In this document: one piece after another, positions 1 to 8,151 of the stretch
Layout of the letters: each line of letters begins with the position of its first letter
How positions within the stretch are numbered: the first letter of the stretch is position 1
Source of the DNA: SIG480 sp045595365
GTDB taxonomy: Bacteria > Bacillota > Clostridia > Oscillospirales > JAAYXM01
Direction of reading: 5' to 3'
Assembly (NCBI GenBank): GCA_045595365.1
Contig: JAZOAI010000005.1
Span: 24,614-88,613, forward strand
Length of the DNA stretch: 64,000 nucleotides
Notes under the pieces: generated by a model
What the model was told of the DNA's origin: nothing
Seen by the model: only the letters and a program-made list of their open reading frames with translations
Databases searched by the model: none
Position numbers and translations under genes: made by a program

Positions 1-183
1 TGAGGCTTCCTCGAAGCACGAGCGGGCATGTCGTATATCGGAAATTGCTTTTTCAATGTCAGCAAGGAGAAGCTTTCGATCTTTGTCAAGCTCATCGACA
101 ACAGGTTTTGTGAAAAACCTCTTAAAAAACGGAGAAACTTTTTTGCGAAAAACCGTGTATCTCTTCTGTAATGCCTTGTCCAT
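1..183 (-). CDS. DUF2508 (YaaL-like) protein, 5-prime part
   Basis: The reverse strand opens with ATG at 183, seven bases after an AGGAGG site (191-196), and stays open for 61 codons to the window edge, so the C-terminus is missing. The peptide is basic at first (MDKALQKRYTVFRKK) and then reads as a helix with LLADIEKAISDIRHARSCFE, which resembles the start of the DUF2508/YaaL family. In many Bacillota this small protein of unknown function sits beside recR and bofA; those neighbours would lie outside the window. Family assignment is by eye. Confidence 0.6.
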   Translation of the reverse strand, partial: MDKALQKRYTVFRKKVSPFFKRFFTKPVVDELDKDRKLLLADIEKAISDIRHARSCFEEAS

Positions 184-320
184 ATAAAAACCTCCTAAGC
201 AGCCTCAATGGGCCAATTAAACTTCCCGGTACTCTATATATATTTTCTATTTTGGACAATTATTCCCTAAAGAATACACATTTTGAAAATATTAACCGCC
301 GTTACCGTAAATTATTGTGC

Positions 321-349
321 TTGTGTATTTGTTAAAAAAATGTTATAAT
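321..349 (+). promoter_or_regulatory. Sigma-A-type promoter of the membrane exporter gene
   Basis: TTGTGT (321-326), 17 bases, TATAAT (344-349). Transcription would begin near 356, right at the first in-frame ATG (357). This argues that translation really starts at the GTG at 381, which has its own ribosome site. Confidence 0.6.
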
Positions 350-380
350 ATAACATATGTTTTCAAAGAAGGTGTGTGCT

Positions 381-857
381 GTGGCAATTGCTCCCGAATT
401 GATAGTTTTTCTCATATCCATGGTTCCCGTTGCCGAGCTTCGCGGCGCGATTCCGTATGGCGCCGCGCTCGAAATTCCGTTCTGGTCAAACTTCATCATT
501 TCAATTGTCGGGAATATGCTTCCGATTCCGTTTATTGTTCTTTTTGTCCGAAAGATTTTTGACTGGCTTAAAACAAAGCGTCTGTTCAAAGGCTTTGCCG
601 ACTGGAGCGAAAAGCACGTTATGGGGAAACAAAGCATCATCTCAAAGTACGAAATCATCGGGCTTGTGATACTCGTTGCAATTCCGCTTCCGGGAACGGG
701 CGCGTGGACAGGCGCCATGCTTGCCGGGCTTTTGGGTATGCGTCTTAAGAACGCTTTGCCCGCGATTTTTGCTGGGGTTATAATTGCCGCCATCATTGTT
801 GCCGGCGTTTCATACGGCTTCATAGGAGCCATTGATTTTCTCTCTCTTCACGCATAG
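381..857 (+). CDS. Small multidrug-export family membrane protein (COG2426)
   Basis: About 158 residues with three or four hydrophobic segments. It carries the family hallmarks: an N-terminal PVAELRGAIPYG loop, IPLPGTGAWTGA in the middle and glycine-rich helices after it. The family (Pfam Sm_multidrug_ex) is annotated as a putative small exporter, but its substrate is not established. GTG 381 is preferred because AAGGTG lies seven bases upstream; ATG 357 would give a nearly leaderless mRNA. The gene stands alone behind its own promoter and is followed 39 bases later by a short gene coupled to recD2. Confidence 0.75.
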   Translation: MAIAPELIVFLISMVPVAELRGAIPYGAALEIPFWSNFIISIVGNMLPIPFIVLFVRKIFDWLKTKRLFKGFADWSEKHVMGKQSIISKYEIIGLVILVAIPLPGTGAWTGAMLAGLLGMRLKNALPAIFAGVIIAAIIVAGVSYGFIGAIDFLSLHA

Positions 858-896
858 CACAGCCTTTGCATAAGATATTGCGGAGGTGTGGCTGAT

Positions 897-1067
897 ATGC
901 TGCTTGCTGTAATATCTGATGCTGTTGTCGCAATTTTTTCTGCATTTGTTATAATATACGCTTTGACGTTTTCGTTTCATTGTATTTTCTTATCTGATGG
1001 CTCCGAGCCATTTTCGTTCGAGCGGTTTTCCGGAAGAATAAAGAAGTTAGACCGAAAGGAAAAATAA
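897..1067 (+). CDS. 56-residue membrane peptide, translationally coupled to recD2
   Basis: ATG at 897 lies eight bases after GGAGGTG (882-888). The frame runs for 56 codons and stops at TAA 1065-1067, whose last A is the first base of the recD2 ATG (TAATG junction). The peptide has one hydrophobic segment (about residues 2-32, e.g. VVAIFSAFVIIYALTF) and a basic tail (RIKKLDRKEK), so a single-span membrane protein with a cytoplasmic tail is likely. I do not recognise a family. The strong ribosome site and the exact stop-start overlap argue that it is translated; at minimum it acts as a translational leader for recD2. Confidence 0.55.
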   Translation: MLLAVISDAVVAIFSAFVIIYALTFSFHCIFLSDGSEPFSFERFSGRIKKLDRKEK

Positions 1068-3274
1068 TGGCTGAAGAATTGATGATTTGCGGCGTTATTG
1101 AGTCCGTAATTTTTAAGAACGACGATAACGGATATGCCGTTTTGAAGTTAATAGATGAAGACGGCAGTGAGATTATTGCTGTCGGGTGTGTGCCGTTTGC
1201 CGGGATAGGGGAATACATAGAGGCGAGCGGAACGTGGGCAAACCACGCATCCTATGGCGAGCAGTTCAAAATTTCATCGTTTCACAGAACGCTGCCCACT
1301 TCGTCGGCACTCATCCTTGAATACTTGTCATCAGGTACTATTCGCGGAATCGGCAGAAAAACTGCTGAAAAAATTGTAGAGCTTTTTGGAGACGACAGTC
1401 TCTATATAATTGAACGCTATCCGAAGCGCCTTTGCGAGGTTGCGGGGATTACCGCAAAAAAGGCAGAGCAGATAGGCCGCCAGTTTGAGTTGCAAAATGC
1501 ATTGATGCTGCTTATGGAGTTTCTCAATGAAAACGGGCTTGAGCCGGAGATTGCCGTCTCGCTTTTTCACAGCTACGGCAAAAATGCTTCTGAGGCGGTA
1601 AGGAACAATCCGTATATCCTTTCCGGCGCGGACATCGGTGTTCCGTTTTACAAGGCGGACAGGCTTGCCTTAAATATGGGGTTTGAAGGTGATTCGCGAG
1701 AAAGGCTTTCTGCGGCTGTTCTTTATGAGCTGCGCTTTAATTCCGATTCGGGGCATACGTTTCTGCCCAAAAATAAGCTTGCTTACGCAACAGCAAAGCT
1801 TTTAAATCTTGAGGAAACGGACATAGAAGCAACAATATCAAAGCTGATAGATGAGGGCGAGATTATTTCTGAGGAAATCTGCGGAGTATGCGCGTGCTAT
1901 CTCTCACGGCTGTATGATAATGAAACATACGTCGCAAAAAAGCTTTCGGCGATGTCAATGAGAAACGATCGCGCGGGTATATCGTGCGAAGAACTCATAA
2001 CGCGGGCTGAAGCGGAGTGTGGAATAGAGTTTGAGCCTATGCAGAAAAGTGCCATTGATATGGCTGTGAATAACTCGGTTATGCTTCTCACGGGAGGCCC
2101 CGGAACGGGAAAAACAACTGTAATTCAGGGGATGCTCTCTGCATTTGATAAAATGAAGCTTCGCGTGATGCTCGCAGCGCCGACAGGGCGCGCGGCAAAG
2201 CGAATGAGTGAGTTTTGTAAGGTTGAAGCAAAAACAATCCACCGTCTCCTTGAAATATGCTATGAAGACGGCGCGATTGAGCCGGTCTTTGCGAAAAATG
2301 AACATAGCCCGCTTGAAGCAGATGTCCTTATAATTGATGAGATGTCTATGGTTGATATTTCTCTTATTGCAGCAACGCTTCGCGCACTTCCTGCAAGGTG
2401 CAAACTCATTCTTGTCGGAGATGCGGACCAGCTTCCGTCTGTCGGCCCGGGTAACGTGTTTAACGACCTTCTCAATTCAGAAAGCTTTCCGACAGTTCGC
2501 CTTTCTCATATTTTCAGACAAGCGGCGGAGAGCGATATAATAGTAGGGGCGCACGCGGTAAATAGCGGAGACCTTCCCGACCTTAAGAAAAATGACAACG
2601 ACCTCTTCTTTCTAAGAAGAAATAAGGATGAAGATATTGTCGAGACGGTGCTTGAACTCTGCAAGAGGCGGCTTCCTGAAAATATGAAGATTCCATCATC
2701 CCAGATTCAGGTGCTTTCAGTCAGCCGAAAGGCAGAGATAGGAACAGTTGAGCTTAACCGAAGGCTTCAGGCAGAGCTTAACCCGCCGGAGGAAGGAAAA
2801 GATGAAAAGAGAATCGGCGACAGGCTTTTTCGCCTCGGCGATCGCGTTATGCAGATTAAGAACAACTACACCACCGCCTGGTACAGTATGTATGGCGGCG
2901 AAGTGGGATACGGTGTTTTTAATGGCGATATAGGCGAAATAATAAGCATAGACACACGCGATGAAATGCTTACCGTCAATTTTGATTCGAAGCTTGTCCA
3001 CTATCCTTTTTCGGGGCTACACGAGCTTGAGCTTGCATATGCTATGACTGTGCATAAATCTCAGGGTAGCGAGTTTCGCGCGGTAGTTCTTGCCGCGGGG
3101 AAGAGCGCACCGGCGCTTTTGCATCGAAGCGTTTTGTATACGGCAATGACAAGGGCGAGAGAGCTTCTGATAATTGTCGGCGACGTAGGAGTAATAGAAT
3201 ATATGGTAAACAACAAAAAACAGCGAAACAGATACAGCGCGCTGCGCGCAAGGATTTTATCACTGTTGAATTAG
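1067..3274 (+). CDS. recD2: RecD2-type ATP-dependent DNA helicase
   Basis: 735 residues, the usual RecD2 length. The N-terminal part has the OB-like and helix-hairpin-helix region (GIGRKTAEKIV near 93, VAGITAKKAEQIG near 125). The helicase core shows Walker A GGPGTGKT at 343-350, Walker B LIIDEMSMVD near 418-427 and the C-terminal HKSQGSEF motif near 662. RecD2 enzymes are 5-prime to 3-prime superfamily 1B helicases that work in DNA repair without RecBC. The start overlaps the stop of the 56-codon gene upstream and comFC follows after 11 bases, so the three are probably co-transcribed. Confidence 0.93.
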   Translation: MAEELMICGVIESVIFKNDDNGYAVLKLIDEDGSEIIAVGCVPFAGIGEYIEASGTWANHASYGEQFKISSFHRTLPTSSALILEYLSSGTIRGIGRKTAEKIVELFGDDSLYIIERYPKRLCEVAGITAKKAEQIGRQFELQNALMLLMEFLNENGLEPEIAVSLFHSYGKNASEAVRNNPYILSGADIGVPFYKADRLALNMGFEGDSRERLSAAVLYELRFNSDSGHTFLPKNKLAYATAKLLNLEETDIEATISKLIDEGEIISEEICGVCACYLSRLYDNETYVAKKLSAMSMRNDRAGISCEELITRAEAECGIEFEPMQKSAIDMAVNNSVMLLTGGPGTGKTTVIQGMLSAFDKMKLRVMLAAPTGRAAKRMSEFCKVEAKTIHRLLEICYEDGAIEPVFAKNEHSPLEADVLIIDEMSMVDISLIAATLRALPARCKLILVGDADQLPSVGPGNVFNDLLNSESFPTVRLSHIFRQAAESDIIVGAHAVNSGDLPDLKKNDNDLFFLRRNKDEDIVETVLELCKRRLPENMKIPSSQIQVLSVSRKAEIGTVELNRRLQAELNPPEEGKDEKRIGDRLFRLGDRVMQIKNNYTTAWYSMYGGEVGYGVFNGDIGEIISIDTRDEMLTVNFDSKLVHYPFSGLHELELAYAMTVHKSQGSEFRAVVLAAGKSAPALLHRSVLYTAMTRARELLIIVGDVGVIEYMVNNKKQRNRYSALRARILSLLN

Positions 3275-3285
3275 GTGGTGTTTTT

Positions 3286-3945
3286 GTGAGGTTTCGTGAC
3301 TTTATAAGTAAATACATCTTCCCCCCGAAATGCGTGTTTTGCCGCAGGGTGATGGAGGAAGACGGGGTTTGCGACAAATGCAAAGCAACCTTGCCGAGGC
3401 GAAGCTCGAAGGAATCAGGCGAATCCGTGATGTTTGTTGATGGCGTCTATTCATACTTTCATTATGAGGGAGATGTCCGAAACGCGCTCATAAGATATAA
3501 ATTCGGTGGTCTTTCAAAATATTCGGTAGATTTTGCGGTATATCTTGAGGAGTGCATAAAAGAATGTCTTTTGGGACAATATGATATAATTTCATGGGTT
3601 CCGCTGAGCAAGCGGCGCCTTCGAAGCCGAGGATATGACCAGGCAAGGCTTCTTGCTGAGGAGGTTTCAAAAAGGCTTGGGGTGCAACCGGTAAGAACTC
3701 TTATCAAAAGCCGCGATACCGCTCCGCAATCGCGTCAACCGGATATCTCGAAGCGTATGGCGAATATCCTCGGCGCTTATGACACGGCATCGTTTGACCC
3801 TACAGGGAAACGAATCGTTCTGATTGACGATATTTTCACAACAGGAAGCACTGTGAGCGAATGTGCGCGTGTCCTGAAGACTGCAGGGGCAGATAAGGTG
3901 TATATAGTTACGGTCGCAAAAACACGTCAGAGAAAAAAGAATTGA
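3286..3945 (+). CDS. comFC: ComFC-like amidophosphoribosyltransferase-family protein
   Basis: 219 residues. It begins with a four-Cys zinc finger (CVFC...CDKC, residues 16-32) and ends with a phosphoribosyltransferase fold whose PRPP loop is IVLIDDIFTTGSTVSEC (about 182-198). ComFC proteins are needed for natural transformation in several Bacillota and occur widely without other competence genes; none are seen here. The start is GTG 3286, behind AGGTGGTG. The gene follows recD2 closely and its stop codon overlaps the -35 box of mreB. Confidence 0.85.
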   Translation: MRFRDFISKYIFPPKCVFCRRVMEEDGVCDKCKATLPRRSSKESGESVMFVDGVYSYFHYEGDVRNALIRYKFGGLSKYSVDFAVYLEECIKECLLGQYDIISWVPLSKRRLRSRGYDQARLLAEEVSKRLGVQPVRTLIKSRDTAPQSRQPDISKRMANILGAYDTASFDPTGKRIVLIDDIFTTGSTVSECARVLKTAGADKVYIVTVAKTRQRKKN

Positions 3946-3969
3946 AAAATTTTCAAAATAGGGTATAAT
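3942..3969 (+). promoter_or_regulatory. mreB promoter
   Basis: TTGAAA (3942-3947), 16 bases, TATAAT (3964-3969). The -35 box overlaps the comFC stop codon. Confidence 0.6.
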
Positions 3970-4003
3970 ATACTTATGAATAAAATTTGAGGTGGTAATG
4001 CAA

Positions 4004-5035
4004 ATGGTATTTAGCAGAGATATTGGAATTGATTTGGGAACTGCTTCTATCCTCGTCTATGTTAAGGGAAAGGGTATAGTCCTTCGCGAGCCGTCGGTTG
4101 TTGCAGTCGATAAGACTACCGACAAGGTTTTGAAGGTAGGCCTTGAAGCACAGAAAATGCTCGGGAGAACCCCGGGTAACATCATCGCAATTCGCCCGCT
4201 TCGCGGCGGCGTTATTTCGGACTACGAAATGACAGAGCATATGATTAAGAACTTCATCCGCCGTGTTATGGGAGGATTTAGCCTCATAAAGCCGCGCGTT
4301 GTTATCTGTGTTCCGAGCGGAATAACCGAAGTTGAAGAACGCGCAGTTATAGATGCGGGCCGTCAGGCAGGCGCAAGAGCTGTCTATCTTATCGAAGAGC
4401 CTATTGCCGCAGCAATCGGCGCGGGCATTAAGATTGACGAGCCGGACGGGAATATGGTTATCGACATCGGCGGAGGAACTACCGACATAGCTGTAATCTC
4501 TCTCTCTAATATAGTTGAGTCTTCTTCTATCAAAATTGCGGGCGACCACTTCGATGAATACATCGTCAAGTACATACGCCGCAAGCACAACGTGCTTATA
4601 GGCGAGCGTACTGCCGAGGATCTTAAGATCAACATTGGTTGCGTTTTCCCGCGCCCTGAAGAAATTTCAATGGAAATCAAGGGGCGTTGCCTTATGACAG
4701 GGCTTCCGAGAATTTTCACGGTCACATCAAGCGAAATGCTTGAAGCGCTTGAAGAGCCGGCAACAAGAATCGTCGAGTCTATCCACAACGTTCTTGAACG
4801 CACACCGCCCGAGCTCGTCGGCGATATTTCAACAAACGGAATCGTTCTTACGGGCGGCGGCGCGCTTGTATGGGGATTTGCGGAGCTTATCCAGTCAAAG
4901 ACCGGCATTGACACCCGCGTTGCAGACGAGGCTGTTTCGTGTGTTGTTTACGGAACGGGAAAAACGCTTGATGACCTTTCTTCAATGCAGGACGGCACAT
5001 TGAACCTCTCAAGAAGAAGACAGATTTTATCCTAA
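4004..5035 (+). CDS. mreB: MreB/Mbl actin-like cell-shape protein
   Basis: 343 residues with the actin-fold ATPase motifs: DIGIDLGTASILVYVKGKG at the N-terminus, VIDIGGGTTDIAV in the middle and IVLTGGGALVWGF near the C-terminus. MreB homologues polymerise under the membrane and guide lateral wall synthesis. ATG 4004 is eight bases after GAGGTGG, and the resulting MVFSRDIGIDLG start matches the family; in-frame GTG 3992 and ATG 3998 sit on or against the ribosome site. The gene has its own promoter and terminator and no mreC or mreD beside it, so it is closer to the stand-alone mbl/mreBH arrangement. Confidence 0.9.
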   Translation: MVFSRDIGIDLGTASILVYVKGKGIVLREPSVVAVDKTTDKVLKVGLEAQKMLGRTPGNIIAIRPLRGGVISDYEMTEHMIKNFIRRVMGGFSLIKPRVVICVPSGITEVEERAVIDAGRQAGARAVYLIEEPIAAAIGAGIKIDEPDGNMVIDIGGGTTDIAVISLSNIVESSSIKIAGDHFDEYIVKYIRRKHNVLIGERTAEDLKINIGCVFPRPEEISMEIKGRCLMTGLPRIFTVTSSEMLEALEEPATRIVESIHNVLERTPPELVGDISTNGIVLTGGGALVWGFAELIQSKTGIDTRVADEAVSCVVYGTGKTLDDLSSMQDGTLNLSRRRQILS

Positions 5036-5048
5036 GAATCATAAAAAA

Positions 5049-5080
5049 AATTCAGCAATCAAAATTGCAGAATTCTTTTT
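5049..5080 (+). terminator. Terminator after mreB
   Basis: An 11-base stem with one mismatch (5049-5059 with 5064-5074), four-base loop, followed by CTTTTT. Confidence 0.6.
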
Positions 5081-5105
5081 AGGGAGTAATTTATTTTCGC
5101 AAAAG

Positions 5106-5324
5106 TGATATAATTAAAAGAGAACAAGGCCCGCGGCAAAATTCCGCAAACCTCGTTCAAGGGGGATGAGTATGGGGATTGTTTAATGTACACATGTTCT
5201 GTGCATATTTGTAGTATATCATTAAAAAACGAAAAAATAGTTGATGAACTGTAAACAAAAGAAAAACAGTCGGTAAATAAACTGTTAACAAGCTGAGCAA
5301 TTCTGATTTGAATGGAGAAAAAGT
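5106..5324 (+). promoter_or_regulatory. Extended -10 promoter and structured leader of pgi
   Basis: TGATATAAT (5106-5114) is an extended -10 box without a clear -35. A start near 5121 would give a leader of about 200 bases. Its first part can fold: GAACAAGG pairs with CCTCGTTC (one mismatch) around a GCGG/CCGC inner stem. Nearer the gene, AACTGTAAACAA (5247-5258) and AACTGTTAACAA (5280-5291) repeat with a 33-base period, about three helical turns, with an inverted ACAGT half between them. I match no known riboswitch; a protein operator is plausible. Confidence 0.35.
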
Positions 5325-6653
5325 ATGATTAAGATAAATGTAGAAAGAATTGCAAATGATGTTTCAAAAGAGGAGCTTAATTCAATTTTGCCCCGTCTTT
5401 CAAAAGCGCATGACACGCTTGTGGGCAAAACGGGAAAAGGCTCGGATTTTCTCGGCTGGCTCAATTTGCCGGGAGAAATTGATGGGGAAGAGCTTTTGCG
5501 TGTGAAGGCCTGTGCAGAAAAAATAAAGGCAGATTCCGACGTTCTTCTTGTTATAGGCATAGGCGGGTCATATCTCGGCGCGCGCGCTGCGATAGAGTTT
5601 ATAAAGGGCAACTCCTATAATCAGCATACTGAAGGGATGCCTGAAGTTTATTTCGTGGGAAACAACTTAAGCTCTGATTATATAAATGAAATAATCGGGA
5701 TTATCGGCGAGCGCGACTTTTCAATAAATGTGATTTCAAAATCAGGCTCTACCACAGAGCCCGCCGTAGCTTTCCGCATATTCAAGGATATGATAGAGAA
5801 AAAGTACGGCAAGGAAAATGCAAGGAAGAGAATATACGCGACGACCGACAAGGCGCGCGGTGCGCTTAAAACCCTTGCAGATAACGAAGGCTATGAGACC
5901 TTTGTTATTCCGGACAATGTCGGCGGGAGATACTCTGTTCTTACCCCCGTCGGGCTTTTGCCCATGGCAGTTGCCGGGATTGATATTGACGCGGCGCTTT
6001 CCGGCGCTCGGAAAGCTATGGAAAAGCTTATCAACACAAAGGACTTCACAAATCCCGCATGGGTTTATGCGGGAGCGCGGAACCTCATGTATGAAAAAGG
6101 AAAAAAGGTTGAAATCCTTGCGTGCTTTGAACCGAAATTCAAGTATATGGCAGAATGGTGGAAGCAGCTATTCGGAGAAAGTGAAGGAAAGGATAATGTC
6201 GGTATCTTTCCGGCATCAGTCGAGCTCACGGCAGACCTTCACTCTATGGGCCAGTATATTCAGCAGGGAGAGCGTATGCTCCAGGAGACGTTTGTTTCAA
6301 TAGGCAAGCCGAAAAAAGACATAGAGGTTCCGCATAACGATGGGGATTTTGACGGCCTCAATTATCTTGCGGGGAAAACTCTTGATTTTGTAAATGACAA
6401 TGCTTATATGGGCACCGCTATCGCTCATGAGGCAGGCGGAGTTCCGAATATGTGCATTGAGCTTTCGGATTCTTCTGCAGCAAGCTTTGGTTATATGGTT
6501 TATTTCTTCGAGTTTGCGTGCGGGCTTTCAGGATATACGCTCGGAGTCAACCCGTTTGACCAGCCGGGAGTTGAGGCATATAAGAAAAATATGTTTGCGC
6601 TTCTCGGTAAACCGGGCTTTGAGGAGCTTCGAGAAGAAATTTTAAAAAAGTAA
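5325..6653 (+). CDS. pgi: Glucose-6-phosphate isomerase
   Basis: 442 residues, the compact form typical of Bacillota. It interconverts glucose-6-phosphate and fructose-6-phosphate in the cytoplasm. Sugar-isomerase motifs are visible: IGIGGSYLGARA, SKSGSTTEPAVAFR, VLTPVGLLPMAVAG and SVELTADLHSMGQYIQQG. The ATG follows GGAGAAAAAGT. It is a single gene with its own long leader. It connects the glycogen genes further along the window to glycolysis, but is not in their operon. Confidence 0.95.
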   Translation: MIKINVERIANDVSKEELNSILPRLSKAHDTLVGKTGKGSDFLGWLNLPGEIDGEELLRVKACAEKIKADSDVLLVIGIGGSYLGARAAIEFIKGNSYNQHTEGMPEVYFVGNNLSSDYINEIIGIIGERDFSINVISKSGSTTEPAVAFRIFKDMIEKKYGKENARKRIYATTDKARGALKTLADNEGYETFVIPDNVGGRYSVLTPVGLLPMAVAGIDIDAALSGARKAMEKLINTKDFTNPAWVYAGARNLMYEKGKKVEILACFEPKFKYMAEWWKQLFGESEGKDNVGIFPASVELTADLHSMGQYIQQGERMLQETFVSIGKPKKDIEVPHNDGDFDGLNYLAGKTLDFVNDNAYMGTAIAHEAGGVPNMCIELSDSSAASFGYMVYFFEFACGLSGYTLGVNPFDQPGVEAYKKNMFALLGKPGFEELREEILKK

Positions 6654-6674
6654 CAAATTTTATTTAAATACCCA

Positions 6675-6703
6675 TTGAGCTTTTGGCTAAAATGTGTTAT
6701 CAT
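6675..6703 (+). promoter_or_regulatory. Promoter of the small P-loop ATPase, inside an inverted repeat
   Basis: TTGAGC (6675-6680), 17 bases, TATCAT (6698-6703) with an extended TGT before it. A perfect inverted repeat GAGCTTTTG (6677-6685) / CAAAAGCTC (6713-6721) brackets the -10 box, so a repressor site or an early RNA hairpin is possible. Confidence 0.55.
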
Positions 6704-6709
6704 ATATAT

Positions 6710-6797
6710 AAGCAAAAGCTCAACCTGCAAAGGTTGAAATTCGGCAATCGCTTGCCGTGAAAGCGAGGACCGCGTTTTGCGGAGTAAGGAGTGTATT
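6710..6797 (+). promoter_or_regulatory. Three-hairpin leader upstream of the small ATPase
   Basis: Within about 88 bases of leader three stems follow one another: TCAACC/GGTTGA (6720-6737), CGGCAA/TTGCCG with a TCGC loop (6742-6757) and CCGC/GCGG (6770-6782). The last stem lies directly before the AAGGAG ribosome site (6786-6791). I could not match it to a riboswitch class I know. It may be a regulatory RNA, a protein-binding leader, or simply an mRNA-stabilising structure. Confidence 0.45.
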
Positions 6798-7205
6798 ATG
6801 GTTCGTGTAATTATGGGACTTCAGGGCCATGGAAAAACAAAGCAGATTATTGAGCTCACCAACAAGGCTGCGGCTGAGGATTTGACAGTTGCTTGCGTTG
6901 AGCGTGGCACGAAGCTTACATATGATATAAGTCACAAGGCTCGCTTGGTTGACGTTTCAGGATACTTTATCGAAAGCTATGAACACCTCAAGGCCTTCAT
7001 TTGCGGAATGCATTCTGCAAACTTTGACCTCTCAAAGATTTTTATTGACAGCCTTTATAAGGTTTCAAAGTGCGATTGCACTAAAGAAACAGAGGAATTC
7101 CTCCTCTGGGCAGAGTCCTTCGGCGCAGAACACGGAATTGATTTTGTAATCACAATCAGCGCTGACCAGGCAGGTGCTTCTGAAACAATTCGCAAGTTTT
7201 TCTAA
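6798..7205 (+). CDS. Small P-loop ATP-binding protein
   Basis: 135 residues. It begins almost at once with a Walker A loop, GLQGHGKT (residues 7-14), and has a Walker-B-like strand IFIDSLYK near residue 80. Short proteins of this kind are often annotated in Clostridia as ATP-binding or PilT-like, but there is no pilus gene here and the function is unknown. ATG 6798 is chosen because AAGGAG ends six bases before it; the upstream in-frame codons fall in the hairpin region. The gene is monocistronic, with its own promoter, structured leader and strong terminator, which suggests individual regulation. Confidence 0.7.
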   Translation: MVRVIMGLQGHGKTKQIIELTNKAAAEDLTVACVERGTKLTYDISHKARLVDVSGYFIESYEHLKAFICGMHSANFDLSKIFIDSLYKVSKCDCTKETEEFLLWAESFGAEHGIDFVITISADQAGASETIRKFF

Positions 7206-7217
7206 TTAAAGCATAAA

Positions 7218-7252
7218 ACACCGCTTCGGGCAAAACCGAAGCGGTGTTCTTT
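7218..7252 (+). terminator. Strong terminator between convergent genes
   Basis: A perfect 12-base stem (7218-7229 with 7236-7247), six-base loop, then TCTTTTT. The reverse strand has TTTTA after the stem, so it may also serve the HAD gene on the other side. Confidence 0.85.
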
Positions 7253-7253
7253 T

Positions 7254-8087
7254 TCAGCTCTTTTTCATAATGTGTCGGAGTGCGTGTGTGATTCCGTTTT
7301 GGTCATTCGGGAGCGTAACAAAGTCTGCAATTTGCTTTATCGAATCATCTGCATTTCCCATCGCTACAGAGAAGCCTGCGCTGAGGAGCATATCTGCATC
7401 GTTTGGGCTGTCTCCGAAGGCAACGATTTCAGAAATTGGGATGTCGAGATATTCTGCCAGAATCCTTATCGCGTTTCCCTTTGAGGTCGCATCGGGCATA
7501 ATGTCAATAAGGTCGCGGCCTGCAGGGTCACGCCCTGAAGAAACGAAGGTGAGAGAATTGTTCCGGTTAAAGCGTTCTTCAAGTTCAGAGATTCTTTCTA
7601 TATCGTCGTGAACAAGGATTTTTAATACGTCTTCAAAGCCTTTTTCCTTCGGATACTCTGATGCAACCCGGATGGGAACGTGGAATTCTTCATTTGTGCT
7701 TTCATTATATGCCAGATAGAAATTCACGCGCTCGCTCGAATAGGTGTGGTACACAAAATCAGGAGTGTAAAAAAGATAGTCGGTTCCCTCAAGCTCAAGC
7801 GCGCGGAGCATAGCCTCGGCATCCTCACTTTTTAAAAACTTCTGATGAATTATTTCGCGGGTGATGGGGTTTATTATAACCCCGCCGTTGCAGGTGATGA
7901 CGGGATCTGCAATCCCTAAAGCGCTTATATATTCTTTTATCTGAAGCTCTGACCTGCCCGTTGCGATTATGATTTTAACCCCTTTTTTGCTTAGAGCGTG
8001 AAGCGTTGAAAGGTCAGTTTCCGAAATTTTGTTTTCCGGGGTCAGAAGTGTTCCGTCAAGGTCAAACACAGCACAGGAAATTTTCAT
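7254..8087 (-). CDS. Cof-type HAD-family sugar-phosphatase-like hydrolase
   Basis: 277 residues. HAD motif I is DLDGTLL (residues 9-15, nucleophile Asp9), motif II IIATGRS near 40, and motif IV VAFGDSPNDADML near 220, with a IIB-type cap between. Cof-type enzymes dephosphorylate sugar phosphates, flavin precursors or similar small molecules; the substrate cannot be read from the sequence. It is the last gene of the - strand run, 64 bases downstream of the ArsC-like gene. Confidence 0.85.
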   Translation of the reverse strand: MKISCAVFDLDGTLLTPENKISETDLSTLHALSKKGVKIIIATGRSELQIKEYISALGIADPVITCNGGVIINPITREIIHQKFLKSEDAEAMLRALELEGTDYLFYTPDFVYHTYSSERVNFYLAYNESTNEEFHVPIRVASEYPKEKGFEDVLKILVHDDIERISELEERFNRNNSLTFVSSGRDPAGRDLIDIMPDATSKGNAIRILAEYLDIPISEIVAFGDSPNDADMLLSAGFSVAMGNADDSIKQIADFVTLPNDQNGITHALRHIMKKS

Positions 8088-8151
8088 TTTTATACCATTC
8101 CTTAATCAAATTGACAGCTATCAGCCATATGGCCGATAGCTGAGTTTAATA

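Noticed and set aside
3974..4588. 204-codon open frame opposite mreB
   Set aside because: It lies wholly within the well-matched mreB gene on the other strand and has no ribosome site or family resemblance.
6710..6797. Leader of the small ATPase as a cyclic-di-GMP or other known riboswitch
   Set aside because: The conserved core bases of the classes I can recall are absent; only simple stems are visible.
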